A stretch of 64,000 bases of DNA from assembly GCF_001425175.1 (NCBI RefSeq), contig NZ_LMDV01000009.1, positions 461,614 to 525,613 of the forward strand. Reading direction: 5' to 3'. Position 1 is the stretch's first letter. Each line of letters opens with the position of its first letter. Shown here piece by piece: positions 27,139-38,246 of the stretch. Source of the DNA: Nocardioides sp. Root1257. GTDB taxonomy: Bacteria; Actinomycetota; Actinomycetes; Propionibacteriales; Nocardioidaceae. The notes beneath the pieces are model-generated. The model was not told the DNA's origin, made no database searches, and saw only the letters and a list, made by a program, of their open reading frames with translations. The translations under genes were made by a program, and so were the position numbers.

Positions 27139-29301
27139 TCACGACCTGGCCGCCGCGCGGATCCGCCGGAAGAGCCGGACCAGGATGGTCCCGAAGAGCA
27201 GGGCGACGCCGGTGCCCAGGATCAGCCAGATCACCCGGCTGACCTGGTTGGAGCGGATCGGCAGCGAGTCCGAGGAGCCGAGGGCCGTGCCGTCGGTGTC
27301 GGTCAGGAGCAGGGTCGCGTTGCGGACCCCGACCGCGCGCGACGAGGCGTTGAGCAGGACGCTGGTCCGGCTCCCCGGCCCGATCTGGACCTCGCTGTCC
27401 GGCACCGAGATGCGGAGCAGTGGATCGGTCCTGGCGGCGAGCCGCACGGTGACCGGTTCGTCGAGCGTGTTGGTGACGGTCGCGGAGAAGCGGCCGCTGC
27501 CACTGGAGAGGATGACCGCCTTCGGCGCCGACACCTCGACGCCGCGCAGCCGCTGCTCGATCCAGTAGCGCGACCGCGCCGCCGACGTACGACTCATGAG
27601 CGGCAGCCGCCGGTTGCCGTAGGAGAGGTCCGTCATCGCCTCGTCACTGACCACGCCTCCGACCTGGTCGTTGAGCGTGAGCAGGTTCTGGAGGGTGTCG
27701 CCCGCGTGGGTCAGGGCAGCGGCCGAGGCGAAGTCGACGGCCTGCAGCTCACCGTCGCTCTGCGCCTGCGGGTAGACCAGCCGGTCGGGGTCGACCGAGC
27801 TGCCGCCCTGGGCGGAGATCGCGCTCACCGTCGTCAGGTGCAGCCAGTCGAGGTCGAGGCCGTCGAAGAAGCCGGCGCTGGACGACGGCGCCCACGTCGA
27901 CGGCAGCACCACGACCAGGGGTGGCTGGCCTCGCGTCAGCAGTCGGAGTGCCGCCTCGCTGACGATCCGCTGCCGGACGTTGACGAGCGACATCGGGTCG
28001 TCGGGACCGGGGCCGCCCGTGGCCGCCTCCGAGGACGCCACCGTCAGCGCGTGCCCGTCGGTCTCCGCCACCGAGGGCGCCCGGCCGCGGAACATCTTGT
28101 CGGTCACGACGACCTGGGTGCTCGGGTCCGTCATCTCGATCGCGGACGGCGACAGGTAGCCCGACGGTGCGGCGACGGCGGGCGAGACCGGCAGGCCCCA
28201 GGGCGCCAGCTCGGTGCCGGTCCGCTTGCGCGCGGCCTGGTACGCCGCGGGGCGTTGCGTCGCGGCGGCCGAGACGTCGAGGTCGCCGTACGGCAGGCCG
28301 AGGATCTCGCTGCCCTCGAGCCCGGTGTGCAGCCGGTCGAGCCACTCGGAGCCGGCGACGGTCGCGGCGGCGAGGTCGGCGTCCTCGGGCTCGGTGGCGT
28401 CGCTGTCGTCCCCGTCGTCGGTCGACGCGCTCGGGTCCTCGCTCGGCTGGTCCGAGGCCCCGGCCGACGGACTCGCGGACTCCCCGTCGCCGGGCGCGGT
28501 GGGGTCGATGGTCGGGGCGAGCGACCGGGCCGGGTTCCCGTTCGTGATGGCGGTGACCGCGTCGGTCACCGCCGGGTCGACCAGCCAGGTCAGCGGCCGG
28601 TCACCCGCGGCGACCCCGAGCTCGGTCAGGGCGCGCAGCCGACCGTTGGCCGACAGGGTCCGGGTCCAGTCGGCGAGGTCGGAGACCCGGCCGTCGGGGT
28701 CGTGGCGCACCACGTGCCGGATCGGCAGCACCAGGGCGGTGTCGACCCGCTTCGTGGCGCTCGCGGGGATCAGCGGGATGAACGTGCGGGCGCGGCCGTC
28801 CGCACCGTCGAGCCGGCCCTCGCCCGAGGTGCCCAGTGCGTGGACTCCGAACCAGTAGACGCCGGCCACCGAGGCGTTGATGCGTCGCCGCGGGACGGAG
28901 AACGAGTACTGCCGGGTCTCGCCGGGGGCCAGCTCGTCGATGGTCTGGTAGGGGCCAGGATCCGTGATCCGCTGGCCGACGTCGGCGTTGGCATCGGTGT
29001 CCGCCTCCTCGGCGAGCTCGGCCGTGCTGGTGATCACGTCCGAGGAGACGAATGGGTAGAGGTTGACGTCCGTCCAGGTCTGGTCGTCGTTGTTCGTGAC
29101 CGAACCACTCACCCGGACCGGGCCGGTCTTCGGCAGCGCGGACGGCGTGAGGTTGTCGATGGTGATGGCCAGCGGCGCCTCGTCGGCGACGCGGTGCCGC
29201 GCCCCGGCATGCGCCCCGGCCGCGGTGGCCGCGACCGGCGTGAGCAGCACGCCGGCGAACGCCGTCGCCACGAGGGCAGACAACAGCGACGGGCGTGGCA
29301 C
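27139..29301 (-). CDS. DUF6049 secreted, membrane-anchored envelope protein
   Basis: This 720-residue protein has an N-terminal signal peptide (LLSALVATAFAGVLLTPVAATAAGA), a large extracytoplasmic body and a single C-terminal membrane helix (VIWLILGTGVALLFGTILV) with a basic tail. The body begins with an Ig-like region (LAITIDNLTPSALPKTGPVRVSGSVTNNDD). The middle contains an acidic Ser/Asp-rich linker near residues 265-305. It corresponds in position to Rv3909. The function is unknown, but constant linkage with murJ suggests a role in cell-wall assembly. Start GTG at 29301. Confidence 0.85.
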   Translation of the reverse strand: MPRPSLLSALVATAFAGVLLTPVAATAAGAHAGARHRVADEAPLAITIDNLTPSALPKTGPVRVSGSVTNNDDQTWTDVNLYPFVSSDVITSTAELAEEADTDANADVGQRITDPGPYQTIDELAPGETRQYSFSVPRRRINASVAGVYWFGVHALGTSGEGRLDGADGRARTFIPLIPASATKRVDTALVLPIRHVVRHDPDGRVSDLADWTRTLSANGRLRALTELGVAAGDRPLTWLVDPAVTDAVTAITNGNPARSLAPTIDPTAPGDGESASPSAGASDQPSEDPSASTDDGDDSDATEPEDADLAAATVAGSEWLDRLHTGLEGSEILGLPYGDLDVSAAATQRPAAYQAARKRTGTELAPWGLPVSPAVAAPSGYLSPSAIEMTDPSTQVVVTDKMFRGRAPSVAETDGHALTVASSEAATGGPGPDDPMSLVNVRQRIVSEAALRLLTRGQPPLVVVLPSTWAPSSSAGFFDGLDLDWLHLTTVSAISAQGGSSVDPDRLVYPQAQSDGELQAVDFASAAALTHAGDTLQNLLTLNDQVGGVVSDEAMTDLSYGNRRLPLMSRTSAARSRYWIEQRLRGVEVSAPKAVILSSGSGRFSATVTNTLDEPVTVRLAARTDPLLRISVPDSEVQIGPGSRTSVLLNASSRAVGVRNATLLLTDTDGTALGSSDSLPIRSNQVSRVIWLILGTGVALLFGTILVRLFRRIRAAARS

Positions 29302-29356
29302 GCGCCGACTCTACTGGCCGCTCCTGTGCGAATCGGGCCCCCGGCCCTCGCTCCAC

Positions 29357-29362
29357 TAAACT
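29357..29362 (+). promoter_or_regulatory. -10 element implying leaderless pcnA transcript
   Basis: TAAACT lies eight bases before the GTG of the CCA-adding enzyme gene, and no ribosome-binding sequence precedes that GTG. This is the pattern of a leaderless actinobacterial mRNA. Confidence 0.5.
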
Positions 29363-29370
29363 CGTCTCCC

Positions 29371-30822
29371 GTGCCTGACGCCCTGCTCCCGCCTCTGCAG
29401 ATCGCCGAGGTCCAGCGGTCCGTCACGACCGAGCTGGACCGGATCGCGCCGGTCATCGACGACCTCGGCGAGCGGTTCGCGACGGCCGGGCACGAGCTCG
29501 CGCTGGTCGGCGGCCCCGTGCGGGACGCGATGCTCGGACGCCAGCACAACGACCTGGACTTCACCACCTCGGCGCGCCCCGAGCAGACCGAGCGCCTGCT
29601 CAAGGGCTGGGCCGACGCGATCTGGGACATGGGCCGCGCGTTCGGGACGATCGGGTGCCGCCGGGGCGACTGGCAGGTCGAGATCACGACCTACCGCTCC
29701 GAGGCCTACGACCCGTCCTCGCGCAAGCCGGACGTCGACTTCGGCGACAACCTCGGCGGCGACCTGGGTCGGCGCGACTTCACCGTGAACGCGATGGCGG
29801 TCCGGCTGCCGGGCCGCGAGATCGAGGACCCGTACGGCGGCGTGGTCGACCTCGCGCACCGGGTGCTGCGGACGCCGGGCCGGCCCGAGGACTCCTTCTC
29901 CGACGACCCGCTCCGGATGATGCGCGCGGCCCGCTTCGCCGCACAGCTCGGCTTCACCGTCGACCCCGCCGTCGTCGAGGCGATGCGGGCGATGGCCGGC
30001 CGGATCGAGATCATCTCGGCCGAGCGGGTGCGCGACGAGCTGGTCAAGCTGGTGTGCGCGCCGTACCCGCGACTGGGCCTGACCCTGCTCGTCGAGACCG
30101 GGCTCGCCGCCCTCGTGCTGCCCGAGCTGCCGGCGCTCGCGCTGGAGCGCGACGAGCACCACCGGCACAAGGACGTCTACGAGCACACCCTGACCGTGCT
30201 GGAGCAGGCGATGGCGCTCGAGGACCGGCTGCCCGGCGGCGGGCCGGACTTCGTGTCCCGTTTCGCGGCCCTGATGCACGACGTCGGCAAGCCCCGCACC
30301 CGGCGCTTCCTCGACGACGGCACCGTCACCTTCCACCACCACGACGTCGTCGGCGCCAAGCTGACGCGCAAGCGGATGAAGGCCCTGCGCTTCTCCAACG
30401 AGGAGATCGACGCGGTCAGCGAGCTGGTGGAGCTGCACCTCCGGTTCCACGGCTACGGGTCGGGGGAGTGGACCGACTCCGCCGTACGCCGCTACGTGCG
30501 CGACGCGGGTGACCAGCTCGAGCGCCTGCACATCCTGACCCGGGCCGACTCGACGACCCGCAACCGGAAGAAGGCGGAGCGGCTCCAGCGGACCTACGAC
30601 GACCTCGAGGCCCGGATCGCACGACTCTCGGAGCAGGAGGAGCTGGCCTCGATCCGGCCCGACCTGGACGGCAACCAGATCATGGAGATCCTCGGGATCG
30701 GCGCCGGTCGCGACGTGGGCGAGGCCTACAAGTTCCTGCTCGAGCTGCGGATGGACCACGGACCCCAGGCCGAGGAGGCCGCGACGGCCGCCCTGCTCGC
30801 GTGGTGGGCGGCGCGACGTTGA
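29371..30822 (+). CDS. pcnA: tRNA nucleotidyltransferase (CCA-adding/PcnA type)
   Basis: This 483-residue enzyme belongs to the class II nucleotidyltransferase family that builds or repairs tRNA CCA ends. The catalytic head has LVGGPVRDAMLGRQHNDLDFTT with the DxD carboxylates. RRDFTVNAMAV and the R(F/A)AAQLGFTVDP region follow. The C-terminal half contains an HD domain (LMHDVGKPRTR...FHHHDVVGAKL), as in actinobacterial PcnA. The start is GTG at 29371. The frame continues far upstream, but only as an antisense shadow of the DUF6049 gene. Confidence 0.92.
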   Translation: MPDALLPPLQIAEVQRSVTTELDRIAPVIDDLGERFATAGHELALVGGPVRDAMLGRQHNDLDFTTSARPEQTERLLKGWADAIWDMGRAFGTIGCRRGDWQVEITTYRSEAYDPSSRKPDVDFGDNLGGDLGRRDFTVNAMAVRLPGREIEDPYGGVVDLAHRVLRTPGRPEDSFSDDPLRMMRAARFAAQLGFTVDPAVVEAMRAMAGRIEIISAERVRDELVKLVCAPYPRLGLTLLVETGLAALVLPELPALALERDEHHRHKDVYEHTLTVLEQAMALEDRLPGGGPDFVSRFAALMHDVGKPRTRRFLDDGTVTFHHHDVVGAKLTRKRMKALRFSNEEIDAVSELVELHLRFHGYGSGEWTDSAVRRYVRDAGDQLERLHILTRADSTTRNRKKAERLQRTYDDLEARIARLSEQEELASIRPDLDGNQIMEILGIGAGRDVGEAYKFLLELRMDHGPQAEEAATAALLAWWAARR

Positions 30823-30843
30823 CGACCGTCCTACAGTCGGGCC

Positions 30844-32409
<1,566 letters not shown>

Positions 32410-32420
32410 GCCGTGCTCCT

Positions 32421-35400
32421 CTAGAAGACGAAGCGGTCGACGTACGCGCGCCCCTTCGGCACGACCAGCCGCACGGTGTGCTTGCCTGCCCCGAGACCCG
32501 TGAGCCTGCGGTGGAAGGCGATCGACGGCTTCCGGCTCCTCCCCGCGAAGCTCAGGGTGCCGACCCGCTTGCCGTCGACGAGGATCGCGGCGCGCCCGCC
32601 CTGCACACCGTGCCCGAAGAAGAGGTCGAGCCGCGGGCCGGTGAAGCTCAGGCGCATCGTGTCGCGGCCCTTCCGGTGGCCGAGGTTGTCGCAGTAGTTG
32701 CCGCCCGGTGCGCCCTTCGCCCGCACGACGCGCCAGCTGCCGGTGCGGGTCACCTTCGACGAGCCGCAGCCGACGGTCGTCGTCCGTGCGGTCGGTGGCG
32801 GCGGTGGTGTCGTCGCCGCCTCGGTCACCGTGACCGCGACCGAGTCGGTGTCCGTCGCTCCGGAGGGGTCGGTGACGAGGAGGGTGACGTCGTACGTCCC
32901 GGCGGTGCCGAAGCTGTGGTGGGTGACGGGTCCGGAGGCGTCCTTGGTGGAGCCGCCGTCGCCGAAGTCCCAGGTGTAGTCCAGCGTCCCGGGCGTCTCC
33001 GCGTCGGTGCTGCCCAGGCCGCTGAGGGTGACCTCGGCGCCTGTCCTCACCGTGGCCGGTGCGGCCGTCGCGGACGCCGTCGGCGCGGTGTTGGCCGGGG
33101 CGCTCGCCGGCAGGTAGCCGTAGTCGAAGGCGCCGCAGCCGGTGCCCATCGTGAACGCCACCGAGCCCGTCAGGTCGCCGTCCGAGGTGGTCGGCCCGTC
33201 ACCGTTGCCGGACATCGACCGGACATCGAAGCCGAGGCAGTCGTAGCCGAACTCCCAGTTGCCCGAGGCGGTCGACGGGTCGGCGTAGTTGTCGACGTGC
33301 GGACTGCTCGAGGCGTCCGAGTACGACGATCGCCCGGCCGCCGCGGTGAAGGCGGCGTCGTTGAGGTCGGGGGTCGCCGAGCCCGGCTCCGGGACGGCGT
33401 CGAGGGGGGACTGGGCCGGCGGGTCGTCCGTGCCGGCGTTGCCGTAGCCGTGCGCCTCGTCGGTGTAGGCGAGGTAGAGGCCCGGCTGCCAGCCGATCGG
33501 GCCGCGGTCGATCTGGCCGCGGCCGTCGAGGTCGAAGCCGGAGCGGTCGCGCATCTCGAGGTAGTAGGCGTGGTCCTGCGGCGACTCGGCCCCGGCCTGG
33601 AGGAACTTCCAGCCCTGGGTGCACTGCTGCGCCGTCGACAGGTCCTCGCGGCAGGCGCCGTTGAAGATCCGGGCGTCGTCGGGACCGCCGTCGGTCTCGA
33701 GGTCGGTGTCCAGCAGCACCTGGTCGCCGGAGGGGGTGGTCGCGGTGACCTGGAGGTCGTCGATGAACCAGCCGGGCCGGGCCAGGCCCGGGTCGGTGGC
33801 GTAGCTGAACCGGAGCGCACCGTTGGCGGCGCCGGCCAGGTCGCTGATGTCGTAGCTGTCCTCGACGAAGACGCCGGCCGGCGTGTTGCCCAGCTTGCGG
33901 TCGGTGACCTCCGTGCCCGCGGCGTACGACCCGCTGGTGCCGGTCAGGCCGTTGTCGTACGTCGCCTGGCAGGTGTTCTGGTTCGGATTGCCGGCGAGCG
34001 GGTCGGTGTTCGAGGAGGTGAAGCCCTTCTCGGACGCGTGCGACGTGTAGGTGCCGCCGCCGTCGGTGGTCGTCAGCACGAAGCCGTAGTCGAAGTCCCA
34101 CTCGATGTCCCAGTCGGACTTGAAGGACAGCTTGACCGTGCTGCCCGGCGGCAGGCTGGCCAGCTGCGGGATCGACACGTCGAGGTTGTGCCCGCCGGTC
34201 GGTGCGCAGCCGAAGTCGTTGCCCGAGCCCGACCACCAGGCGTGCGACTTCGTCGCGGTGTCGCCGGTGTCGAAGGTCGCTGGGTCGAGGAGCTGCCGGC
34301 CCGGCAGCTTGGCCACGAACATCTGGGAGTTGTGCACCGTCCCGTCCGGACCGTTGGTCAGCGTGTACGGCGTGCCGTCCGGGCGCTGCCAGGTGATGGT
34401 GCCGGTGTCCTGCTTGGAGTCGGTGATGCCGGAGACCGTCTGCGTGGTCCCGGGCGCGAGGACCTGCGGCACGACCCAGCCGAGCTCCTGGCGCGAGAAC
34501 GCGTCCATGTCCTGCGACTTGTCGGTGGCCATCAGGTTCCAGTCGCCGTACGTCTCCCGGCTGCCGGTGGAGTAGAAGTCGGGCAGCCCGAGCGAGTGGC
34601 CGTACTCGTGCGAGATCACCGACGCCTTGTCGATGGCGGTCTCGGGGTTCACGTTGTAGGGCCCGACCCGGACGAACACCTTGAGGGCGTCCCCGGTGTC
34701 GGTGGTCGTCTTCTCGCTGTAGCTGTCGTCGGTGTACCAGAGCGGCCGGCCCTCGAGGTCCTTGAGCTGGTCGTCGGTCGTGTAGCCGGCGAGCCCGGTG
34801 ACCGGGTCGGTGTAGTAGTACTCGAGCGACGAGGAGTGCGGCCACACGTTGTCGTAGGGCAGGTCGGTGTAGGCGCAGCCGGCGACGGACAGCTGCGACG
34901 AGCCGTTGCCGCCGCAGCCCGCGAAGACGGCCATGAAGAAGTCGACCACGCCGTCCTTGTCGGTGTCGTAGTCCGAGTAGTCGATCTCCGGGTCGGCGAT
35001 CGCCGCGGCGTCGTACACCATCTTGCCGGCGGAGCCGCAGCCCGAGTCGATGTTCTGGAGCGCGCCGACGCCGGCGAGCGAGCCGATGATCGCCGAGCCG
35101 TTGGCGTCCGCGCCGTAGTAGGCGGTGTTGCCGGGCAGGTTGTAGACGCCGTCGGTGATCCGCTCGGTGTAGCCGGCGCCGCCCACGGTCCCCGGGGCGG
35201 GGACGTCGCCGAGGTCGGTCTGCGTGATCGTCAGGCCGCCGGTGCAGGTCTGGCCGGGCTCGACCTGGCTGAAGTCGAAGCCGGGCGTGTAGGTGAAGTC
35301 CTTGCTGGCGATCCCGGCCGACGGCACGGTGCCCTCCGGGAAGAGCTGGCCGAGCGACATCTCCTGGTAGAGGTTGTACGTCGAGCCGGTGTTGTCCGGG

Positions 35401-36062
35401 TCGTTGATGACCGACTCGAGCGAGTCGCCGTCGTGGCCGGCCTGGTAGGCCCGGTCGCGGTACTCGACCGGGACGACCGGGAAGGGTCGGTCGCCGTACC
35501 GCGCGGTGTCGTAGGTGTCGGACGGCGGGATGACCTTGGGGCCGTGGCTGGTCGCCGACTCGGACGTCGCACCGACGGTGACGTCGGCGACGGTCGAGAT
35601 GTCGCGCCAGACGACCTCGGGGTTCTGGGCGGTCGTGTCGGCGACGTTCTCGAGGACGAGGGTCCGGGTCCCGCCGGCGGGGACGGCCGGCACCGTCCAG
35701 GTGACCTCGTGGTCGGCGACGGTCCGGCTGGTCCCGGCCGGCGCGCTCGCGGCGGTGAAGCTCGTGCCGGTGGGCGCGGTCACGTCGACGGAGACGGCCG
35801 CCACCGGCGCCGCGGTGGGGTTGCTCAGGATGATCCGCGACGGGTAGGTGTCGCCGGGCTTCACCCAGCCCACCGATGACACGAAGCTGTTCTCGACCTC
35901 CAGGCCGCCGACGGTGACCCGGCTGATCGCGGGGGCCGCGGCCGACGGGGCGGCGCCGGCCGCGGCGGCGGTGGCCGGGCTGCCCGGCAGGACGGCGAGG
36001 GAGGTGGCGACCAGGCCGGCGACCAGGGCGGTGGCCAGGGCTGAGGGGGCGTGCTTGCTCAT
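32421..36062 (-). CDS. Secreted M6 (immune inhibitor A-type) metalloprotease with PKD domain
   Basis: This 1213-residue exported protein has a signal peptide (LATALVAGLVATSLAVLPGSPATAAAA) and a metzincin-like zinc site, HEYGHSLGLPD, near residue 486. The catalytic region resembles InhA-type M6 peptidases. It is followed by beta-rich modules, a PKD domain (near 1010-1090, TWDFGDGGSTKDASG) and a C-terminal module with paired cysteines (VGCGSSK...NYCDN). It probably degrades extracellular proteins. The start is ATG at 36062. The frame upstream of it lacks a signal-peptide context. No prodomain cleavage site could be assigned. Confidence 0.88.
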   Translation of the reverse strand: MSKHAPSALATALVAGLVATSLAVLPGSPATAAAAGAAPSAAAPAISRVTVGGLEVENSFVSSVGWVKPGDTYPSRIILSNPTAAPVAAVSVDVTAPTGTSFTAASAPAGTSRTVADHEVTWTVPAVPAGGTRTLVLENVADTTAQNPEVVWRDISTVADVTVGATSESATSHGPKVIPPSDTYDTARYGDRPFPVVPVEYRDRAYQAGHDGDSLESVINDPDNTGSTYNLYQEMSLGQLFPEGTVPSAGIASKDFTYTPGFDFSQVEPGQTCTGGLTITQTDLGDVPAPGTVGGAGYTERITDGVYNLPGNTAYYGADANGSAIIGSLAGVGALQNIDSGCGSAGKMVYDAAAIADPEIDYSDYDTDKDGVVDFFMAVFAGCGGNGSSQLSVAGCAYTDLPYDNVWPHSSSLEYYYTDPVTGLAGYTTDDQLKDLEGRPLWYTDDSYSEKTTTDTGDALKVFVRVGPYNVNPETAIDKASVISHEYGHSLGLPDFYSTGSRETYGDWNLMATDKSQDMDAFSRQELGWVVPQVLAPGTTQTVSGITDSKQDTGTITWQRPDGTPYTLTNGPDGTVHNSQMFVAKLPGRQLLDPATFDTGDTATKSHAWWSGSGNDFGCAPTGGHNLDVSIPQLASLPPGSTVKLSFKSDWDIEWDFDYGFVLTTTDGGGTYTSHASEKGFTSSNTDPLAGNPNQNTCQATYDNGLTGTSGSYAAGTEVTDRKLGNTPAGVFVEDSYDISDLAGAANGALRFSYATDPGLARPGWFIDDLQVTATTPSGDQVLLDTDLETDGGPDDARIFNGACREDLSTAQQCTQGWKFLQAGAESPQDHAYYLEMRDRSGFDLDGRGQIDRGPIGWQPGLYLAYTDEAHGYGNAGTDDPPAQSPLDAVPEPGSATPDLNDAAFTAAAGRSSYSDASSSPHVDNYADPSTASGNWEFGYDCLGFDVRSMSGNGDGPTTSDGDLTGSVAFTMGTGCGAFDYGYLPASAPANTAPTASATAAPATVRTGAEVTLSGLGSTDAETPGTLDYTWDFGDGGSTKDASGPVTHHSFGTAGTYDVTLLVTDPSGATDTDSVAVTVTEAATTPPPPPTARTTTVGCGSSKVTRTGSWRVVRAKGAPGGNYCDNLGHRKGRDTMRLSFTGPRLDLFFGHGVQGGRAAILVDGKRVGTLSFAGRSRKPSIAFHRRLTGLGAGKHTVRLVVPKGRAYVDRFVF

Positions 36063-36274
36063 GGGCGGGTACGCAATCTCGGGAGGGTCGCGGGTGGCGA
36101 CGCGGTGCCACCCCAACGACGGCCCGGTGCGGGTGGTTACGACGACGTACCCGCAGGTCAGAACGGACATTGCGGGTCCGATGACTGGTCTGGACCGGAC
36201 TGGACCGTCCTCGTCGTACCTGACGCACGGGTCGTGGTCCCGCCCGGGTCACGACACCTCCGCCGGGTACGACA

Positions 36275-36305
36275 GGACCCGGCCAGGCAGTGCCTGACCG
36301 GGTCC
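36275..36305 (-). terminator. GC-rich hairpin downstream of ino1
   Basis: GGACCCGG-C-CAGGC and GCCTG-A-CCGGGTCC pair into a long stem with one C-A mismatch and an AGT loop, 27 bases after the ino1 stop. There is no T-run, as is common in high-GC actinobacteria. The remaining 200 bases up to the protease start (36063-36270) hold no gene. Confidence 0.5.
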
Positions 36306-36331
36306 GGGTCGTGGTGCTCAGCGGAGCGAGG

Positions 36332-37417
36332 TCACTCCTCGCCGGCGATGAAGGCCTCCACGCGGCGGCGGCCCTCGTCGTCGGGGAGCTGCACCGGCGG
36401 GGACTTCATCAGGTACGACGAGGCCGAGATGATCGGGCCGCCGATGCCGCGGTCCTTGGCGATCTTCGCGGCGCGCAGGGCGTCGATGATGATGCCGGCG
36501 GAGTTCGGGGAGTCCCAGACCTCGAGCTTGTACTCGAGGTTGAGCGGGACCTCACCGAAGGCGCTGCCCTCGAGGCGGACGTAGGCCCACTTGCGGTCGT
36601 CGAGCCACTCGACGTGGTCCGACGGGCCGATGTGGACGTTGCGGTCGTGGACCTTGCCCGCGAGCTCGCCCTGCAGGTTGGACGTGACGGCCTGGGTCTT
36701 GGAGACCTTCTTGGACTCCAGGCGCTCGCGCTCGAGCATGTTCTTGAAGTCCATGTTGCCGCCGACGTTGAGCTGGTAGGTGCGGTCCAGCCGGACGCCG
36801 CGGTCCTCGAACAGCTTCGCCATCACGCGGTGGGTGATGGTCGCGCCGACCTGCGACTTGATGTCGTCACCGATGATCGGGACGCCGGCGGCCTCGAACT
36901 TGGCGGCCCACTCCGGGTCGGAGGCGATGAAGACGGGCAGGGCGTTGACGAAGCCGACGCCGGCGTCGATCGCGCACTGGGCGTAGAACTTGTCGGCCTC
37001 CTCGGAGCCCACCGGGAGGTAGGACACCATCACGTCGACCTGGCGGTCCTTGAGGACCTGCACGACGTCGACCGGCTCGGCGGCGGACTCGTCGATGGTC
37101 TGGCGGTAGTACTTGCCCAGGCCGTCGAGCGTGTGACCGCGCTGCACCTCGACGCCCGAGGTGGGGACGTCGGCGATCTTGATCGTGTTGTTCTGCGACG
37201 CGTTGATCGCCTCGGACAGGTCCTTGCCGACCTTCTTGTCGTCGACGTCGAACGCCGCGACGAACTCCACGTCGGAGACGTGGTAGTCACCGAACGCGAC
37301 GTGCATGAGACCCGGGACGGTGCCCGTCGGGTCGGCGTCCTTGTAGAACTCGACGCCCTGCACCAGGGAGCTGGCGCAGTTGCCCACTCCCACGATTGCT
37401 ACTCGAACCGAACCCAT
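36332..37417 (-). CDS. ino1: Inositol-3-phosphate synthase
   Basis: This 361-residue NAD-dependent enzyme converts glucose 6-phosphate to 1L-myo-inositol 1-phosphate, the first step to phosphatidylinositol, mycothiol and related compounds. The Rossmann motif [16 protein letters not shown] is at the N-terminus. [15 protein letters not shown] and [12 protein letters not shown] are family blocks. The length is that of the short actinobacterial form. ATG at 37417, with AAGGAAA upstream. It follows padR by 14 bases and is probably its main target. Confidence 0.95.
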   Translation of the reverse strand: MGSVRVAIVGVGNCASSLVQGVEFYKDADPTGTVPGLMHVAFGDYHVSDVEFVAAFDVDDKKVGKDLSEAINASQNNTIKIADVPTSGVEVQRGHTLDGLGKYYRQTIDESAAEPVDVVQVLKDRQVDVMVSYLPVGSEEADKFYAQCAIDAGVGFVNALPVFIASDPEWAAKFEAAGVPIIGDDIKSQVGATITHRVMAKLFEDRGVRLDRTYQLNVGGNMDFKNMLERERLESKKVSKTQAVTSNLQGELAGKVHDRNVHIGPSDHVEWLDDRKWAYVRLEGSAFGEVPLNLEYKLEVWDSPNSAGIIIDALRAAKIAKDRGIGGPIISASSYLMKSPPVQLPDDEGRRRVEAFIAGEE

Positions 37418-37431
37418 CGGGGTTTCCTTCC

Positions 37432-38073
37432 TTACTTCGCCTGCTCAGCCGCGGGGGTCGCGGGTGGCTTGGTGGACGGCGCGCCGTGAATGGCGGGGGC
37501 CGTCTCGTTGGACGTCTGCTGGGGTACGCCGTTGCGCTCCGCGTTGATCAGGCCCGAGAGCCACTCGACCTCGCGCTCGACCGACTCGACCCCGTGCCGC
37601 TGGAGCTCGGCCGCGTAGCGGTCGACCTCCTTCTGGGTCAGCGACAGCTGGCTCTGGACCCGCTCGAGGCGCTCCTGGAGCCGGGTACGCCGGCCCTCGA
37701 GCACCCGCAGGCGGATCTCCATGTCGGTCGACGAGAAGAACGCGAACCGGATGTCGAAGTTGTCGTCCTCCCACGCCGTGGGGCCGACCTCCGACATCAG
37801 GCGCTCGAACTCGCGCGTGCCGGCCTCGGTGACCTGGTAGGTGATCCGGGGCCGCTTCGACACCGGGGTGCCCGGCGTCTTGGTCGACAGCGTCTCCTCG
37901 ATGAGGGACGCGCGGAGCATCTTCTTCAGGGTCGGGTAGAGCGACCCGTACGAGAGCACCCGACCCCACCCGAGCATCAGGTTGAGGCGCTTGCGGAGCT
38001 CGTAGCCGTGCATGGGAGCCTCGTGCAGCAGTCCGAGGACTGCCAGCTCGATGGTCTCTGCGCGACGTGCCAT
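37432..38073 (-). CDS. PadR family transcriptional regulator
   Basis: This 213-residue protein has the PadR winged helix (about 5-85, [22 protein letters not shown]...[23 protein letters not shown]) and a C-terminal coiled-coil dimerisation region rich in Arg, Leu and Glu (about 110-175), so it is of the longer subfamily. It is the equivalent of the Rv0047c gene beside ino1. The ATG at 38073 directly follows a -10-like TACGAT, and a perfect short palindrome overlaps this promoter, suggesting autorepression. The C-terminal 40 residues are low-complexity. Confidence 0.88.
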   Translation of the reverse strand: MARRAETIELAVLGLLHEAPMHGYELRKRLNLMLGWGRVLSYGSLYPTLKKMLRASLIEETLSTKTPGTPVSKRPRITYQVTEAGTREFERLMSEVGPTAWEDDNFDIRFAFFSSTDMEIRLRVLEGRRTRLQERLERVQSQLSLTQKEVDRYAAELQRHGVESVEREVEWLSGLINAERNGVPQQTSNETAPAIHGAPSTKPPATPAAEQAK

Positions 38074-38079
38074 GAGACC

Positions 38080-38092
38080 TATCGTAGCGATA
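38080..38092. promoter_or_regulatory. Candidate PadR operator overlapping the padR-ino1 -10
   Basis: TATCG-TAG-CGATA is a perfect inverted repeat with five-base arms and a three-base spacer, seven bases before the padR start. On the minus strand it contains TACGAT, a likely -10 for a leaderless padR-ino1 transcript, so a bound repressor would block RNA polymerase. Confidence 0.5.
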
Positions 38093-38246
38093 TATCCGCG
38101 CGTTGCGAACTGGGGACCTGTCACGACGTACGAAGACGCCCGTCCGCGGACGTGTCGCACGGCACGGGAGCGTCGTCTTGGGCCCCTCTGGGCGGCCCCC
38201 GTACCCTGACCAGGATCGTGACACCTGACCAGCGGAGCCTTTCGAC

